Positions 35,540 to 43,576 of a DNA stretch of 64,000 nucleotides are shown one piece after another. A program made the position numbers and the translations under genes. The first letter of the stretch is position 1, and every line of letters starts with the position of its first letter. The DNA is from Rhodobium orientis (GTDB taxonomy: Bacteria; Pseudomonadota; Alphaproteobacteria; Rhizobiales; Rhodobiaceae), in NCBI RefSeq assembly GCF_003258835.1, contig NZ_NPEV01000014.1, forward strand, positions 1-64,000. The letters are read 5' to 3'. The notes beneath the pieces are model-generated. The model saw nothing but the letters and a program-made list of their open reading frames with translations, had not been told where the DNA came from and ran no database searches.

Positions 35540-36432
35540 GCGACTGCGGCCAGTATGGCCTGTCCGTCATCGCCTTCGTCGGCTCGGTATTCTCGCCCTA
35601 CTACCACTGGTCCGGCCGCCACGACCCGGAAAACCACGTCGCCATCAACGTCGCGCTCTACGCACCGGGCGGCAATCGCTGGTCGATGACGGAGCGGGCA
35701 AGGGGCGCGCTGTCCCGCGACGCTGACCGCTTCCAGGTCGGCCCGAGCAGCCTTGAGTGGACGGCAGGCGGCCTCAGGATCAGCTTCGACGAGCTGGCCC
35801 TGCCGCGCCCGCCGGGCATGTTCCTTCCCCGCCGCATCGCCGGCACCATCGAGGTGACGCCCGAGGCGCTGTCCGGCGCGCCGTTCCCGCTCGATGCGCT
35901 CGGCCGCCACTGGTGGACGCCGATCGCGCCGCGCGCCCGCATCGATGTCAGAATCGATCGGGGCGGCGTCCCCGGCTGGAGCGGCATCGGCTATGTGGAC
36001 AGCAATTGCGGGGCCGAGCCCCTGGAGGCCGGGTTCCGGCGCTGGGACTGGGCGCGCGGGCTGCTCTCAGGCGGCGATCCGGTGATGCTTTACGACGCGA
36101 TCCGCCGCGACGGCTCGCGCGCGTCCATGTGCCTCAAGGCAAAGCCCGACGGTGGCCTTGAGGTCAGCGCCATGCCTCCCGCCGTGCCCCTGCCGCGCGG
36201 CTTCTGGCGCGTGAAGCGGTCGATCGCCAGCGAGCCCGGTTTCGAGCCGAAAACGCTGAGGACGCTTGAGGATTCGCCGTTCTACGTGCGCTCGCTGGTG
36301 ACAACCCGGCTCTTCGGCGAGGACGTGGAGATGGTGCACGAAAGCCTCGACGGCGTGCGCTTTGCCGCGCCCATCGTCAAGCTGATGCTGCCGTTCCGCA
36401 TGCCGCGGCGGGTGCGGTCATTCTTCCTCTGA
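35341..36432 (+). CDS. crtC: Carotenoid 1,2-hydratase CrtC
   Basis: An enzyme that adds water to the terminal double bond of neurosporene or lycopene derivatives. The conserved region begins at PGGYLWWYVDGLSDCG (35500) and includes AFVGSVFSPYYHWSGR. Between 35341 and that region there is no ATG, GTG or TTG in frame; the ATG at 35341 is the nearest and lies about 200 nt inside crtD. The true start is therefore uncertain: a rare initiation codon, a long overlap or coupling from crtD are all possible. The C-terminus is complete and overlaps orf54 convergently by 15 nt. Confidence 0.88.
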   Translation, partial: DVVVPAAGREDERAGPLHGGRQRPSGAGHPDGGAVGPDCGRDADRRPRFDADVPPGGYLWWYVDGLSDCGQYGLSVIAFVGSVFSPYYHWSGRHDPENHVAINVALYAPGGNRWSMTERARGALSRDADRFQVGPSSLEWTAGGLRISFDELALPRPPGMFLPRRIAGTIEVTPEALSGAPFPLDALGRHWWTPIAPRARIDVRIDRGGVPGWSGIGYVDSNCGAEPLEAGFRRWDWARGLLSGGDPVMLYDAIRRDGSRASMCLKAKPDGGLEVSAMPPAVPLPRGFWRVKRSIASEPGFEPKTLRTLEDSPFYVRSLVTTRLFGEDVEMVHESLDGVRFAAPIVKLMLPFRMPRRVRSFFL

Positions 36433-36582
36433 GGGGGCTTTCTCCGCCTGCTCGGCGGCTTCCCGCTCCTCGCGCGCCTTCCTCTCCGCAATCGCCCGGT
36501 TGACGCTGCGCCACTGCCAATAGGCGAGCCCCAGAAGGACGGCCGAACTGAACAGGATTTCGACAAGGGCGTAGCTGGCCAT
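36418..36582 (-). CDS. Small single-helix membrane protein (orf54), downstream of crtB
   Basis: A 54-residue protein: an N-terminal hydrophobic helix (about 5-22, LVEILFSSAVLLGLAYW) followed by a highly charged Arg/Glu/Lys/Ala helix. I do not recognise a family. The start at 36580-36582 gives the compact form. It follows crtB by 178 nt on the same strand, with a 10-bp hairpin between them. A link to carotenoid or intracytoplasmic membrane function is only positional. Confidence 0.65.
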   Translation of the reverse strand: MASYALVEILFSSAVLLGLAYWQWRSVNRAIAERKAREEREAAEQAEKAPSEEE

Positions 36583-36734
36583 GGGGGCTATCCAAACTCT
36601 CCGCGCCTGAAGCCCGTCATTGCCACAATGACCACGCCGATAAGTGCGCGACCCCGACGCCGATAGGCGTCGCAAGCCCGAACGGGCGCCGACGCGAGTG
36701 CGTCGTCAAGCCTGCGTGGCATCTGAACGCAACT

Positions 36735-36758
36735 GCGGTCCTTCGACAGAAGGACCGC
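36735..36758 (-). terminator. Perfect 10-bp hairpin just after crtB
   Basis: GCGGTCCTTC (36735-36744), loop GACA, GAAGGACCGC (36749-36758), starting 2 nt past the crtB stop. No T-run follows, so it may attenuate or protect the 3' end of crtIB mRNA rather than stop transcription fully. Confidence 0.6.
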
Positions 36759-36760
36759 GC

Positions 36761-37795
36761 TCAAGCCTCTGCGCGGCCCGTCACCTGCCATTCCCATTTG
36801 CGCCGTTCGGAGATCTCCAGGAGCTCCAGGAACCGGACGGGACCGGCGACCTTCGGCTCCGGATCGGGCAGCGCGCTGGCATCGACCAGGAACCGCGCCT
36901 CCGGATGGGTCGCCCCGGCGGTGGCCGGCGAGGACATGGAAAGGGTGAGCACGGCGTTTGCCATCAGCGACACCTTGCGCCGGCTGCACACGAAGGCGCG
37001 CCGGCTGGTGCTGTCGAAGCCGTTATTGGCGATCTCCGAGCCGATGGCGCTGTAGATCAGCGCCGCGGAGCGGATCGCCGGCCGGCAGCCGATCGGCAGC
37101 GCGCCGATGCCCGCCTCGGACTTTCTGTAGTAGTCCTCGGCCGTGGCCAGCAGCCGTGCGGTTACCCGGCCGATACCGGGCGTGTGCTGCGGCCGCGCCA
37201 AAAGCTCGTCCGGGTCGACCGCCTCTTCCAGCAGCCAGGTCCTTGGCAGGTAGATCCGGCCCATGCGCGCGTCCTCGCCGACATCGCGGGCGATGTTGGT
37301 GAGCTGCATGGCAAGGCCGAGATCGGCCGCCCGCGACAGCACCGCATGGCGGCGGTTGCCCATGATGATGGTCATCATGACGCCGACGGTGCTGGCGACC
37401 CGGGCCGAATAGGCCATGACGTCGTCGATCGTTGCGTAGTCGCGCCCGGCCTCGTCCCAGGCGAAGCCCTCGATCAGGGCGTCGGGGATGGTGCGCGGAA
37501 TGTCGAACTGCTCCACCACGCACGCAAAGGCGCGGTCGGCGATATGGTCGACCGGAGTGCCCGCATAGATGCGGTCGAGCCGTTCGGCGAGCCGGTCTGC
37601 CCGGCCGCCGTCGTTCTGGTCGATGAGGTCGTCGGAGAACCGGCAGAAGGCATAGAGCGCACGCGCCGCGTTGCGCGGTTTCGGCGGCAGCAGCAGCGAG
37701 GCGGCATAGAAGGACTTGGAGCCATCGCGAATGATGGCATTGCACGCCGCCCGGTCGGCGGCGCCGAGACCGGCGGGAAACTCAGGCAACGGCAT
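36761..37795 (-). CDS. crtB: Phytoene synthase CrtB
   Basis: A 344-residue squalene/phytoene-synthase-family enzyme that condenses two GGPP. The first aspartate-rich motif is in FSDDLIDQNDGGRAD, and the second region is QLTNIARDVGEDARMGR. The C-terminal part ends in LEISERRKWEWQVTGRAEA. The ATG overlaps the crtI stop by 14 nt, so the pair is translationally coupled. Confidence 0.96.
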   Translation of the reverse strand: MPLPEFPAGLGAADRAACNAIIRDGSKSFYAASLLLPPKPRNAARALYAFCRFSDDLIDQNDGGRADRLAERLDRIYAGTPVDHIADRAFACVVEQFDIPRTIPDALIEGFAWDEAGRDYATIDDVMAYSARVASTVGVMMTIIMGNRRHAVLSRAADLGLAMQLTNIARDVGEDARMGRIYLPRTWLLEEAVDPDELLARPQHTPGIGRVTARLLATAEDYYRKSEAGIGALPIGCRPAIRSAALIYSAIGSEIANNGFDSTSRRAFVCSRRKVSLMANAVLTLSMSSPATAGATHPEARFLVDASALPDPEPKVAGPVRFLELLEISERRKWEWQVTGRAEA

Positions 37796-39305
37796 TGGGC
37801 ACCAACTTGTCGAGGATACGGGCAGAGGCGAGGACGCCGGGCAGTCCGGCGCCCGGATGGGTGCCTGCGCCGACGATGTAGAGGTTTTCCAGCTCTTCTG
37901 AGACGTTGTGCGGCCGGAACCAGGCGATCTGGAAAAGGGTCGGCTCCATGCCGAAGGCCGCGCCCTTGACCGACAGCAGCCGGTCGCGGAAGTCGAGCGG
38001 CGTGATCATCTTCGACGAGACGATGTGCCTGGAAAGATCCGGCAGCACGGTCGCCTCCAGCTTATCGGCGATGCGCTTGCGCAGCACCTCGGCCGTCGTC
38101 GTCCAGTCGATGTCGGCATCGAGGTTCGGCACCGGCGACAGCACGTAGAAGGCATCGCAGCCGTCCGGCGCGACGCTCGGATCGGTCGCCGACGGCCGGT
38201 GCAGGTAAAGGCTGAAATCGTCCGCCAGCACCTTGTTCTTGAAGATGTCCTTGATCAGGCCGCGGTAGCGCGGACCCATCAGGATGGTGTGGTGGCCGAC
38301 ATCGTCATATTTGCGGTCGGTGCCGAAATACCAGATGAACAGGCTCATGGAATACGCCATGCGGTCGAGCTTGGCGTCGGTCCAGCGGGTCCGGTGGTTG
38401 GGCGGCACGAGCTTGGAGTAGGTCCAGGCGGCATCGGCGTTGGAGACGACGACATCGGCGGCGACGATCTCGCCGTCGGCCAGCTTGACGCCCGCGGCCT
38501 TGCCGTCCTCCACAACGATCTCGGCAACGTCGGTGTTGTAGCGCACGACATTGCCCTGGCCCTCGATGAGCCCCGCAATGCCCTTCGCCAGGGCGCCCGT
38601 CCCGCCCATGGCGTAGTGCACCCCCCAATGGCGCTCGAGATAGGAAATCAGGCTGAAGACGGCGCTGACCCGGAACGGGCTGCCGCCGATAAAGAGCGGA
38701 TGGAAGGAGAGCGCCACACGCAGCCGCTCGTCCTTCACGTATTTCGCGCAGAGCCCGTAGACCGAGCGGTCGGCGCGCCGACGAATGAGGTCCGGCAGCG
38801 CCTCGACCATGTTGAAGAGCCGGCAGAACGGCTTGTCGACCATGCCCTCGAAACCGGTCTCGAAGCAGGCCTGGGCCTCCTTCATGTAGCGGTCGTAGCC
38901 GGCGACGTCGTCCGGATTGAAACGGGCCACCTCCTGGCGCATCTTTTCCGGATCGGAATAGGCCGAGAAGGTCTCGCCGTCGTCGAAGCGCACCGTGTAG
39001 AAGGGCTCAAGCGCCTTCAGCTCGATGTCGTCGGAAAGCTTGCGCCCGCACAGCTCCCACAGCTCCTCGAACAGGAACGGCGCGGTGACGATGGTCGGCC
39101 CCATATCGAAGGTGAAGCCGTCCTGGCGCCACACCGAGCCGCGCCCGCCCGGCCCGTCGAGCCGGTCGAAGACCGTTACCCGATAGCCTCTGGCGCCGAG
39201 CCTGACCGCCGCCGCAAGGCCGCCGAAACCGGCGCCGATGACCACCGCGTGGGGTCGCCGTGCCGGAGCATCCGTCAAATCGGAGGGGAGAACCGCGTGT
39301 GTCAT
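37782..39305 (-). CDS. crtI: Phytoene desaturase CrtI
   Basis: A 507-residue FAD enzyme that desaturates phytoene to neurosporene or lycopene. The N-terminal dinucleotide motif is VVIGAGFGGLAAAVRLGARG, and the C-terminal signature is GAGTHPGAGLPGVLASARI. Start candidates are ATG 39303-39305 or the adjacent 39306-39308; no Shine-Dalgarno sequence precedes them. A PpsR operator overlaps these codons, which suggests a very short leader. It forms the crtI-crtB unit after bchO. Confidence 0.96.
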   Translation of the reverse strand: MTHAVLPSDLTDAPARRPHAVVIGAGFGGLAAAVRLGARGYRVTVFDRLDGPGGRGSVWRQDGFTFDMGPTIVTAPFLFEELWELCGRKLSDDIELKALEPFYTVRFDDGETFSAYSDPEKMRQEVARFNPDDVAGYDRYMKEAQACFETGFEGMVDKPFCRLFNMVEALPDLIRRRADRSVYGLCAKYVKDERLRVALSFHPLFIGGSPFRVSAVFSLISYLERHWGVHYAMGGTGALAKGIAGLIEGQGNVVRYNTDVAEIVVEDGKAAGVKLADGEIVAADVVVSNADAAWTYSKLVPPNHRTRWTDAKLDRMAYSMSLFIWYFGTDRKYDDVGHHTILMGPRYRGLIKDIFKNKVLADDFSLYLHRPSATDPSVAPDGCDAFYVLSPVPNLDADIDWTTTAEVLRKRIADKLEATVLPDLSRHIVSSKMITPLDFRDRLLSVKGAAFGMEPTLFQIAWFRPHNVSEELENLYIVGAGTHPGAGLPGVLASARILDKLVPNAVA

Positions 39306-39317
39306 CATAAGTTGACA
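39300..39317. promoter_or_regulatory. PpsR operator overlapping the crtI start codon
   Basis: An exact TGT-N12-ACA covering the crtI ATG. On the minus strand, TTGCGC (39340-39345) and TTAACT (39317-39322) are 17 bp apart and could be -35 and -10, which would place the transcription start only a few bases before the ATG. Confidence 0.72.
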
Positions 39318-39467
39318 GTTAACTCCGGTTGACACACGTGCGCAAGGCTAAAACGTCTCGCAAGACCGGCTCAAACGTCGCGGCTGAAAGGGATTCCGGG
39401 TTTTTGCTGAGGACGGCCAGTCAGTCGTTCGACGAACGGGCCCTCGGGCGGCCTGCGGCAGCCGGTC

Positions 39468-40352
39468 TCAGGCGTCGATCTGCCGGCCGGCGATGATCTC
39501 CGCGATGGCTTCCGGATTGACCTCGTGGAGGAGGTGGCCGCCGGTCTCGAACGCGATGAGCGTCGCGTTCGGCGCCTTCCGGGCGGCGCGTTCGGAGACC
39601 TCCGGCGAGACGGTGGCGTCGTTGCGGGCAATGACAAGGACGAGCGGCACCTTGAGGTGCCGAAGCCGCGTCTGCAGCGATCCGAGATCCCAATTGGCCA
39701 TCATGCCGAGCGCCCCACCGACATGGTCGGGGGTCTGCAGAAGCTTTTCGTAGCAGCGCTTTCCGACATCATCGATCTGCGAATTGGTGGAGCTTTCCAC
39801 GAACCCTGCGATGTCGCTGAGCCGGGCGCGGAACGAGAAGAGCCGCGGCACGAACGGATTCATGAACAGGAGCTTCGCCATCGGCGAGAAGAAGGACGAG
39901 CCGGGGAAGGGCTCCAGCGCGGCGTTCATGGCGACGATCCGCTCCGGTTCGATCTGGCCGGCAAGCGCCATCTGGATGGCGATCGCCCCGCCCGCCGAAT
40001 GGCCCGCGACAACGGCCGGCCGGACATCGAGGGCGTCCAGCAGATTGGCGATCAGCGTCCCCATGCCCCAAAGCGTCAGGCCGTTGCGGCCGGGCGTTTC
40101 GGAAAAGCCCTGGCCGGGCAGGTCGGGGGCGATCACCCGGTATTCTTTGGCAAGCAGCGGCATCAGGTCGCGGAAGGAATGGGTCGAGGCGCCGGTGCCG
40201 TGCAGGAGCAGCACGACGGGCGCGTCTTCGGGTCCCATCTCCTGGACATGCCAGCAGATGCCGCGGGCCTCCACGAATCGGCTCGCTTCCCGGTTCGGCC
40301 AGTCGGCTCCGGCCGATTCCCAGGAGAGGCGACGATCCTTGAAGAGGGACAT
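39468..40352 (-). CDS. bchO: BchO, alpha/beta hydrolase linked to magnesium chelatase
   Basis: A 294-residue alpha/beta hydrolase. The nucleophile elbow is GHSAGG, the oxyanion segment is LLLHGTGAS, and the catalytic His is in ETGGHLLHEV near the C-terminus. bchO always follows bchID in purple bacteria; it is named as a magnesium chelatase accessory gene but its reaction is not established. The ATG at 40350-40352 lies 5 nt after the bchD stop. Confidence 0.93.
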   Translation of the reverse strand: MSLFKDRRLSWESAGADWPNREASRFVEARGICWHVQEMGPEDAPVVLLLHGTGASTHSFRDLMPLLAKEYRVIAPDLPGQGFSETPGRNGLTLWGMGTLIANLLDALDVRPAVVAGHSAGGAIAIQMALAGQIEPERIVAMNAALEPFPGSSFFSPMAKLLFMNPFVPRLFSFRARLSDIAGFVESSTNSQIDDVGKRCYEKLLQTPDHVGGALGMMANWDLGSLQTRLRHLKVPLVLVIARNDATVSPEVSERAARKAPNATLIAFETGGHLLHEVNPEAIAEIIAGRQIDA

Positions 40353-40357
40353 CGCGC

Positions 40358-42130
40358 CTATCCCCGCTGCATATAGCCGGATACGACCGAGGACACCGCA
40401 TGGGCATTGGCATGCGGCAGGGCGTGGTAGTCGGCGGTCATGGCCCGCGCCAGCGCCGAGGTCTTGTCGCGCGGCCGGCGGGCGATGTCGATGACGACGG
40501 TCGGAACGTTCAGCGCCGCATAGTGGGCGGCGACCATCCTGGCGTCCTGTTCCGCATCCGCCCGTCCGGCATGGCCGTCGAGCGCGATATTGGCGCTGCC
40601 GTCGGTGAGGATGACGATGAGCGGGCTCTGGCCGCGTCGGCGCACCGAAAGCGCCAGTTCCAGCGCATTCATCATGCCCGAGGCCAGCGGCGTGCCGCCA
40701 CCGCCCGGAACGGCGGCAAGGGAGCGCTTGGCCCGCACCAGCGAGCGGGTCGGCGGCAGCAGAAGCTCCGCCTGGCGGCCGCGAAAGGCGATCAGCGCCA
40801 CATTGTCCCGGCGCACATAGCATTCGGCCAGCAGCAGTTCGGCCGCGCCCTTGGCCTCGCCGAGCCGGTCGATGGCCGTGGAGCCGGACGCATCGACGGC
40901 AAGGATCGCGGTCGATTCCGTCTCGTGCTTGAAGCGCGTGAAGCGGAAGTCGGATTTGTGGATGTCGAACCGGCCGGGCTTTTCGCGGCCGGCCTTGGCC
41001 CGCTCGCGCCGGCGGATCTCCTGCCACAGCGCGGCGCTTCTGAGGGTCGCCAGCACGTTGACCCGGGCGCCGGGGAAGGGCGGCTTGGCGCTGACGCCGA
41101 TCGGCCGGCCGCGCTTGGCGTTCTTCAGGACGGCACCGGCCTTGCCGGCATCGGAGTTGCGCGCCGCCATCGCCTTTGGAACCTGGCGGTTGATGTCGAG
41201 GGAGGCGGGAAGGTAGGCCTTTTCGACCGCGACCAGCAGATCCTGAAGCGCCTCCATGTTGAGGACGCCTTCCTCCGGCTCCTGCTGCTCTTCTTCCTGT
41301 TCTTCCTGAGGCGGATCGGGCGGCGCCTCTTCCTGCTCTTCCGGCTCGGCGGCGGCCATCACGGTCGGCAGCACGAGGCGCACGGCGGCGCCGGCATGGC
41401 TGGTTGCGACTTCACTGGCGCCGTCGAGCGCGGCAATGATCCGCGCGACGCGTTCCAGGAAGATGGCCGGGCGCATGGAGAAGCGGCCGGATTGCAGGGC
41501 GACGGCGCAGAGCGCACCCAGAATGTCGTCGGAAACGGTGATCGCGGCGATCGCCTCGGCACTCGGCAGCGGGCCCTTCGGCGCCTCGGTTTGGTCCGCC
41601 TCGCGCCAGCTCACAGGCGTGAGGTCGATGGCAAGGGCCATGCGGTCGGTGAGGGCGGGGGCGACCCCTTCCTCGGTGTCGATGCCCTCGTCGAGGGCGA
41701 CCAGTGTGACCGAGGCCGGCTGGACGGCGGAGATGCCGTTGCGCTCGATACGGATCACGCCGGAATCGAGCACGCCGCCGGCAATGGCGACGACCGACGG
41801 CCCGGCCCGCTCGGCCATGGCGATGACAACGGCGCCGCCGTCGGCGCGGGCAAAGAGGCCGCGCTCCACGATGGGCTTGCCGTGCTCAAGGGTGGCGGCG
41901 ACATCGAGCCCGCCGATCAGCGCGCCTTCCGGCAGGGAGGGGGTCACCCGCTTCCATGGGGTCTCGTCGGGCAACAGGCTGCGGTAGTAGGAAAGCCAGG
42001 CGTCGCGGACGGGGCCAGCGCGGGCGCGCAGGTGGATGCCGCCGAGCGCGGGGCCGGCAACGGCCAGCACCCGTGCTGCAAGCAGCGCATCCTCCCAGAT
42101 GCCGGGCACCTCGCCGGACGGCTCAGGCAT
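40358..42130 (-). CDS. bchD: Magnesium chelatase subunit D
   Basis: A 590-residue AAA+ subunit that acts with BchI as the ATPase of magnesium chelatase. The N-terminal AAA region is followed by an acidic/proline/glutamine linker around residue 265-295 (EQEEAPPDPPQEEQEE). A C-terminal von Willebrand A domain has the MIDAS motif AVDASGSTAI and TDGSANIALDG. It overlaps bchI by 8 nt. Confidence 0.96.
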   Translation of the reverse strand: MPEPSGEVPGIWEDALLAARVLAVAGPALGGIHLRARAGPVRDAWLSYYRSLLPDETPWKRVTPSLPEGALIGGLDVAATLEHGKPIVERGLFARADGGAVVIAMAERAGPSVVAIAGGVLDSGVIRIERNGISAVQPASVTLVALDEGIDTEEGVAPALTDRMALAIDLTPVSWREADQTEAPKGPLPSAEAIAAITVSDDILGALCAVALQSGRFSMRPAIFLERVARIIAALDGASEVATSHAGAAVRLVLPTVMAAAEPEEQEEAPPDPPQEEQEEEQQEPEEGVLNMEALQDLLVAVEKAYLPASLDINRQVPKAMAARNSDAGKAGAVLKNAKRGRPIGVSAKPPFPGARVNVLATLRSAALWQEIRRRERAKAGREKPGRFDIHKSDFRFTRFKHETESTAILAVDASGSTAIDRLGEAKGAAELLLAECYVRRDNVALIAFRGRQAELLLPPTRSLVRAKRSLAAVPGGGGTPLASGMMNALELALSVRRRGQSPLIVILTDGSANIALDGHAGRADAEQDARMVAAHYAALNVPTVVIDIARRPRDKTSALARAMTADYHALPHANAHAVSSVVSGYMQRG

Positions 42131-43154
42131 TGGCGGCCTCTCCGTCGAACACCTCCCGGACGATGCGCTCCACGCGCACCGTCGATCCCGCCTCGTCGAG
42201 CGGGTCGCGCCGGAGCCGATGGCGCAGCGCGGTGGTGGCGATGGCGCGGATGTCTTCGGGCGTGGTCTTCCTGCGGCCGGCGAGCGCGGCGCGGGCGCGC
42301 CCGGCGCGGATCAGCGTGAGTTCGCCGCGAAGGCCATCGACGCCAAGGCCGAGGCAGAGCGTCGCCGCGATTTCCAGCACCTCGTCCGGGGTCTCGACCT
42401 CGGGCAGCACCTTCTTGGCCTTGCTGATCTTGGAGCGGATGCGCGCGTCCTTCGCCTTCCATTTCTCCATGAAGGCATCCGGGTCGTGGTCATAGGCATC
42501 GCGCCGGCGGATCACTTCGATCCGTTCCTTGATGTCCTTCGGCGAGGTCACTTCGACGGACAGGCCGAACCGGTCGAGGAGCTGCGGGCGCAGCTCGCCC
42601 TCTTCCGGGTTGCCGCTGCCGATCAGGATGAAGCGCGCCGGATGGCGCACGCTGAGGCCCTCGCGTTCGACGATGTTGAGCCCGGAGGCGGCGACGTCGA
42701 GGAGGAGGTCGACGAGATAGTCCTCAAGCAGGTTGACCTCGTCGATATAGAGAAAGCCGCGATGGGCCTTGGCGAGAAGCCCCGGCTCGAACGCCTTTTC
42801 GCCGTTGATCAGCGCTTTTTCGAGGTCCAGCGCGCCGACCACCCGGTCGTCGGTGGCGCCCAGCGGCAGGTCGATCACCGGCGTCGGCTTCTTCACCTTC
42901 TTGGGCGGCTTCGGGCTCGAACAGACGGGGCAGATATCGACCGGATTGTCCGGCGGGCAGTTGTAGGGGCACTCGCCGCGGGTCTCGATCGACGGCAACA
43001 GGGCGGCCAAAGCGCGCACGGCGGTGGATTTCGCCGTGCCCCTGTCGCCGAGCACCAGAACGCCGCCCAGCGCCGGTTCCACGGCGGCCATCAGCAGCGC
43101 ATTCTTCATCTCTTCCTGACCGACGATGGCGGCAAAGGGAAATGGACGCGTCAT
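42123..43154 (-). CDS. bchI: Magnesium chelatase ATPase subunit I
   Basis: A 343-residue AAA+ ATPase. Walker A is GDRGTAKST, Walker B is LYIDEVNLLEDYLVD, and the sensor region includes GSGNPEEGELRPQLLDRFGL. Its promoter faces dxs and carries two exact PpsR sites about 220-260 nt upstream. It is the first gene of bchI-D-O. Confidence 0.97.
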   Translation of the reverse strand: MTRPFPFAAIVGQEEMKNALLMAAVEPALGGVLVLGDRGTAKSTAVRALAALLPSIETRGECPYNCPPDNPVDICPVCSSPKPPKKVKKPTPVIDLPLGATDDRVVGALDLEKALINGEKAFEPGLLAKAHRGFLYIDEVNLLEDYLVDLLLDVAASGLNIVEREGLSVRHPARFILIGSGNPEEGELRPQLLDRFGLSVEVTSPKDIKERIEVIRRRDAYDHDPDAFMEKWKAKDARIRSKISKAKKVLPEVETPDEVLEIAATLCLGLGVDGLRGELTLIRAGRARAALAGRRKTTPEDIRAIATTALRHRLRRDPLDEAGSTVRVERIVREVFDGEAANA

Positions 43155-43576
43155 GTTCCTACAACTTTGTTATTCGCTCAGGTTCGGGGGGCACCTGACG
43201 TCGACATGGCAGGAAATGCAAGCCGTAAAACGGCGTAGGCGTGTGGCCGGACGATCCGTCCCGTGGCTGGCATTTTTCTCCAACGGTTGGCCGAAAGCCG
43301 CAGCGTCGGGAGGATTGGCGCCTGCCGACACATCGGGTCCATGGCGGCCCATAGAATAACCCGGTGCGACGATATGTAAATAAAAATTGACACTCGTATG
43401 TCAATTTCTATTTACAAAGCGGGTTCAAAGGACAAATATGCTCCGCGAGGCGGCGCCGCCAGGCCGCAGACGCCCGCGGCCGTGGCAGCGCCGATTGCCA
43501 TTCTAAGGTTCGCCCGACGGGGCGGGGGACGCATCCCCGGCAAGCCGGACGAAGAACCCGGAGGCCCGACACCTAC
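43155..43576. promoter_or_regulatory. 422-bp divergent intergenic region, bchI / dxs
   Basis: It holds two exact PpsR sites in an AT-rich island (43370-43420) and no credible gene. Short arginine-rich open frames here are not supported. The leader on each side exceeds 150 nt. Confidence 0.7.
43375..43416. promoter_or_regulatory. Tandem PpsR operators between bchI and dxs
   Basis: Exact TGT-N12-ACA at 43375-43392 and again at 43399-43416, separated by 6 bp rather than the usual 8. This is the most AT-rich spot of the region. It places dxs and bchIDO under the same repressor by inference. Confidence 0.87.

Noticed and set aside
36588-36989. Minus-strand frame of 133 codons overlapping the crtB end
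   Set aside because: Out of frame with crtB, crosses the crtB hairpin, no recognisable protein.
40400-42319. Plus-strand open frame of 639 codons opposite bchD
   Set aside because: Antisense shadow; bchD has MIDAS and linker motifs in the sense frame.
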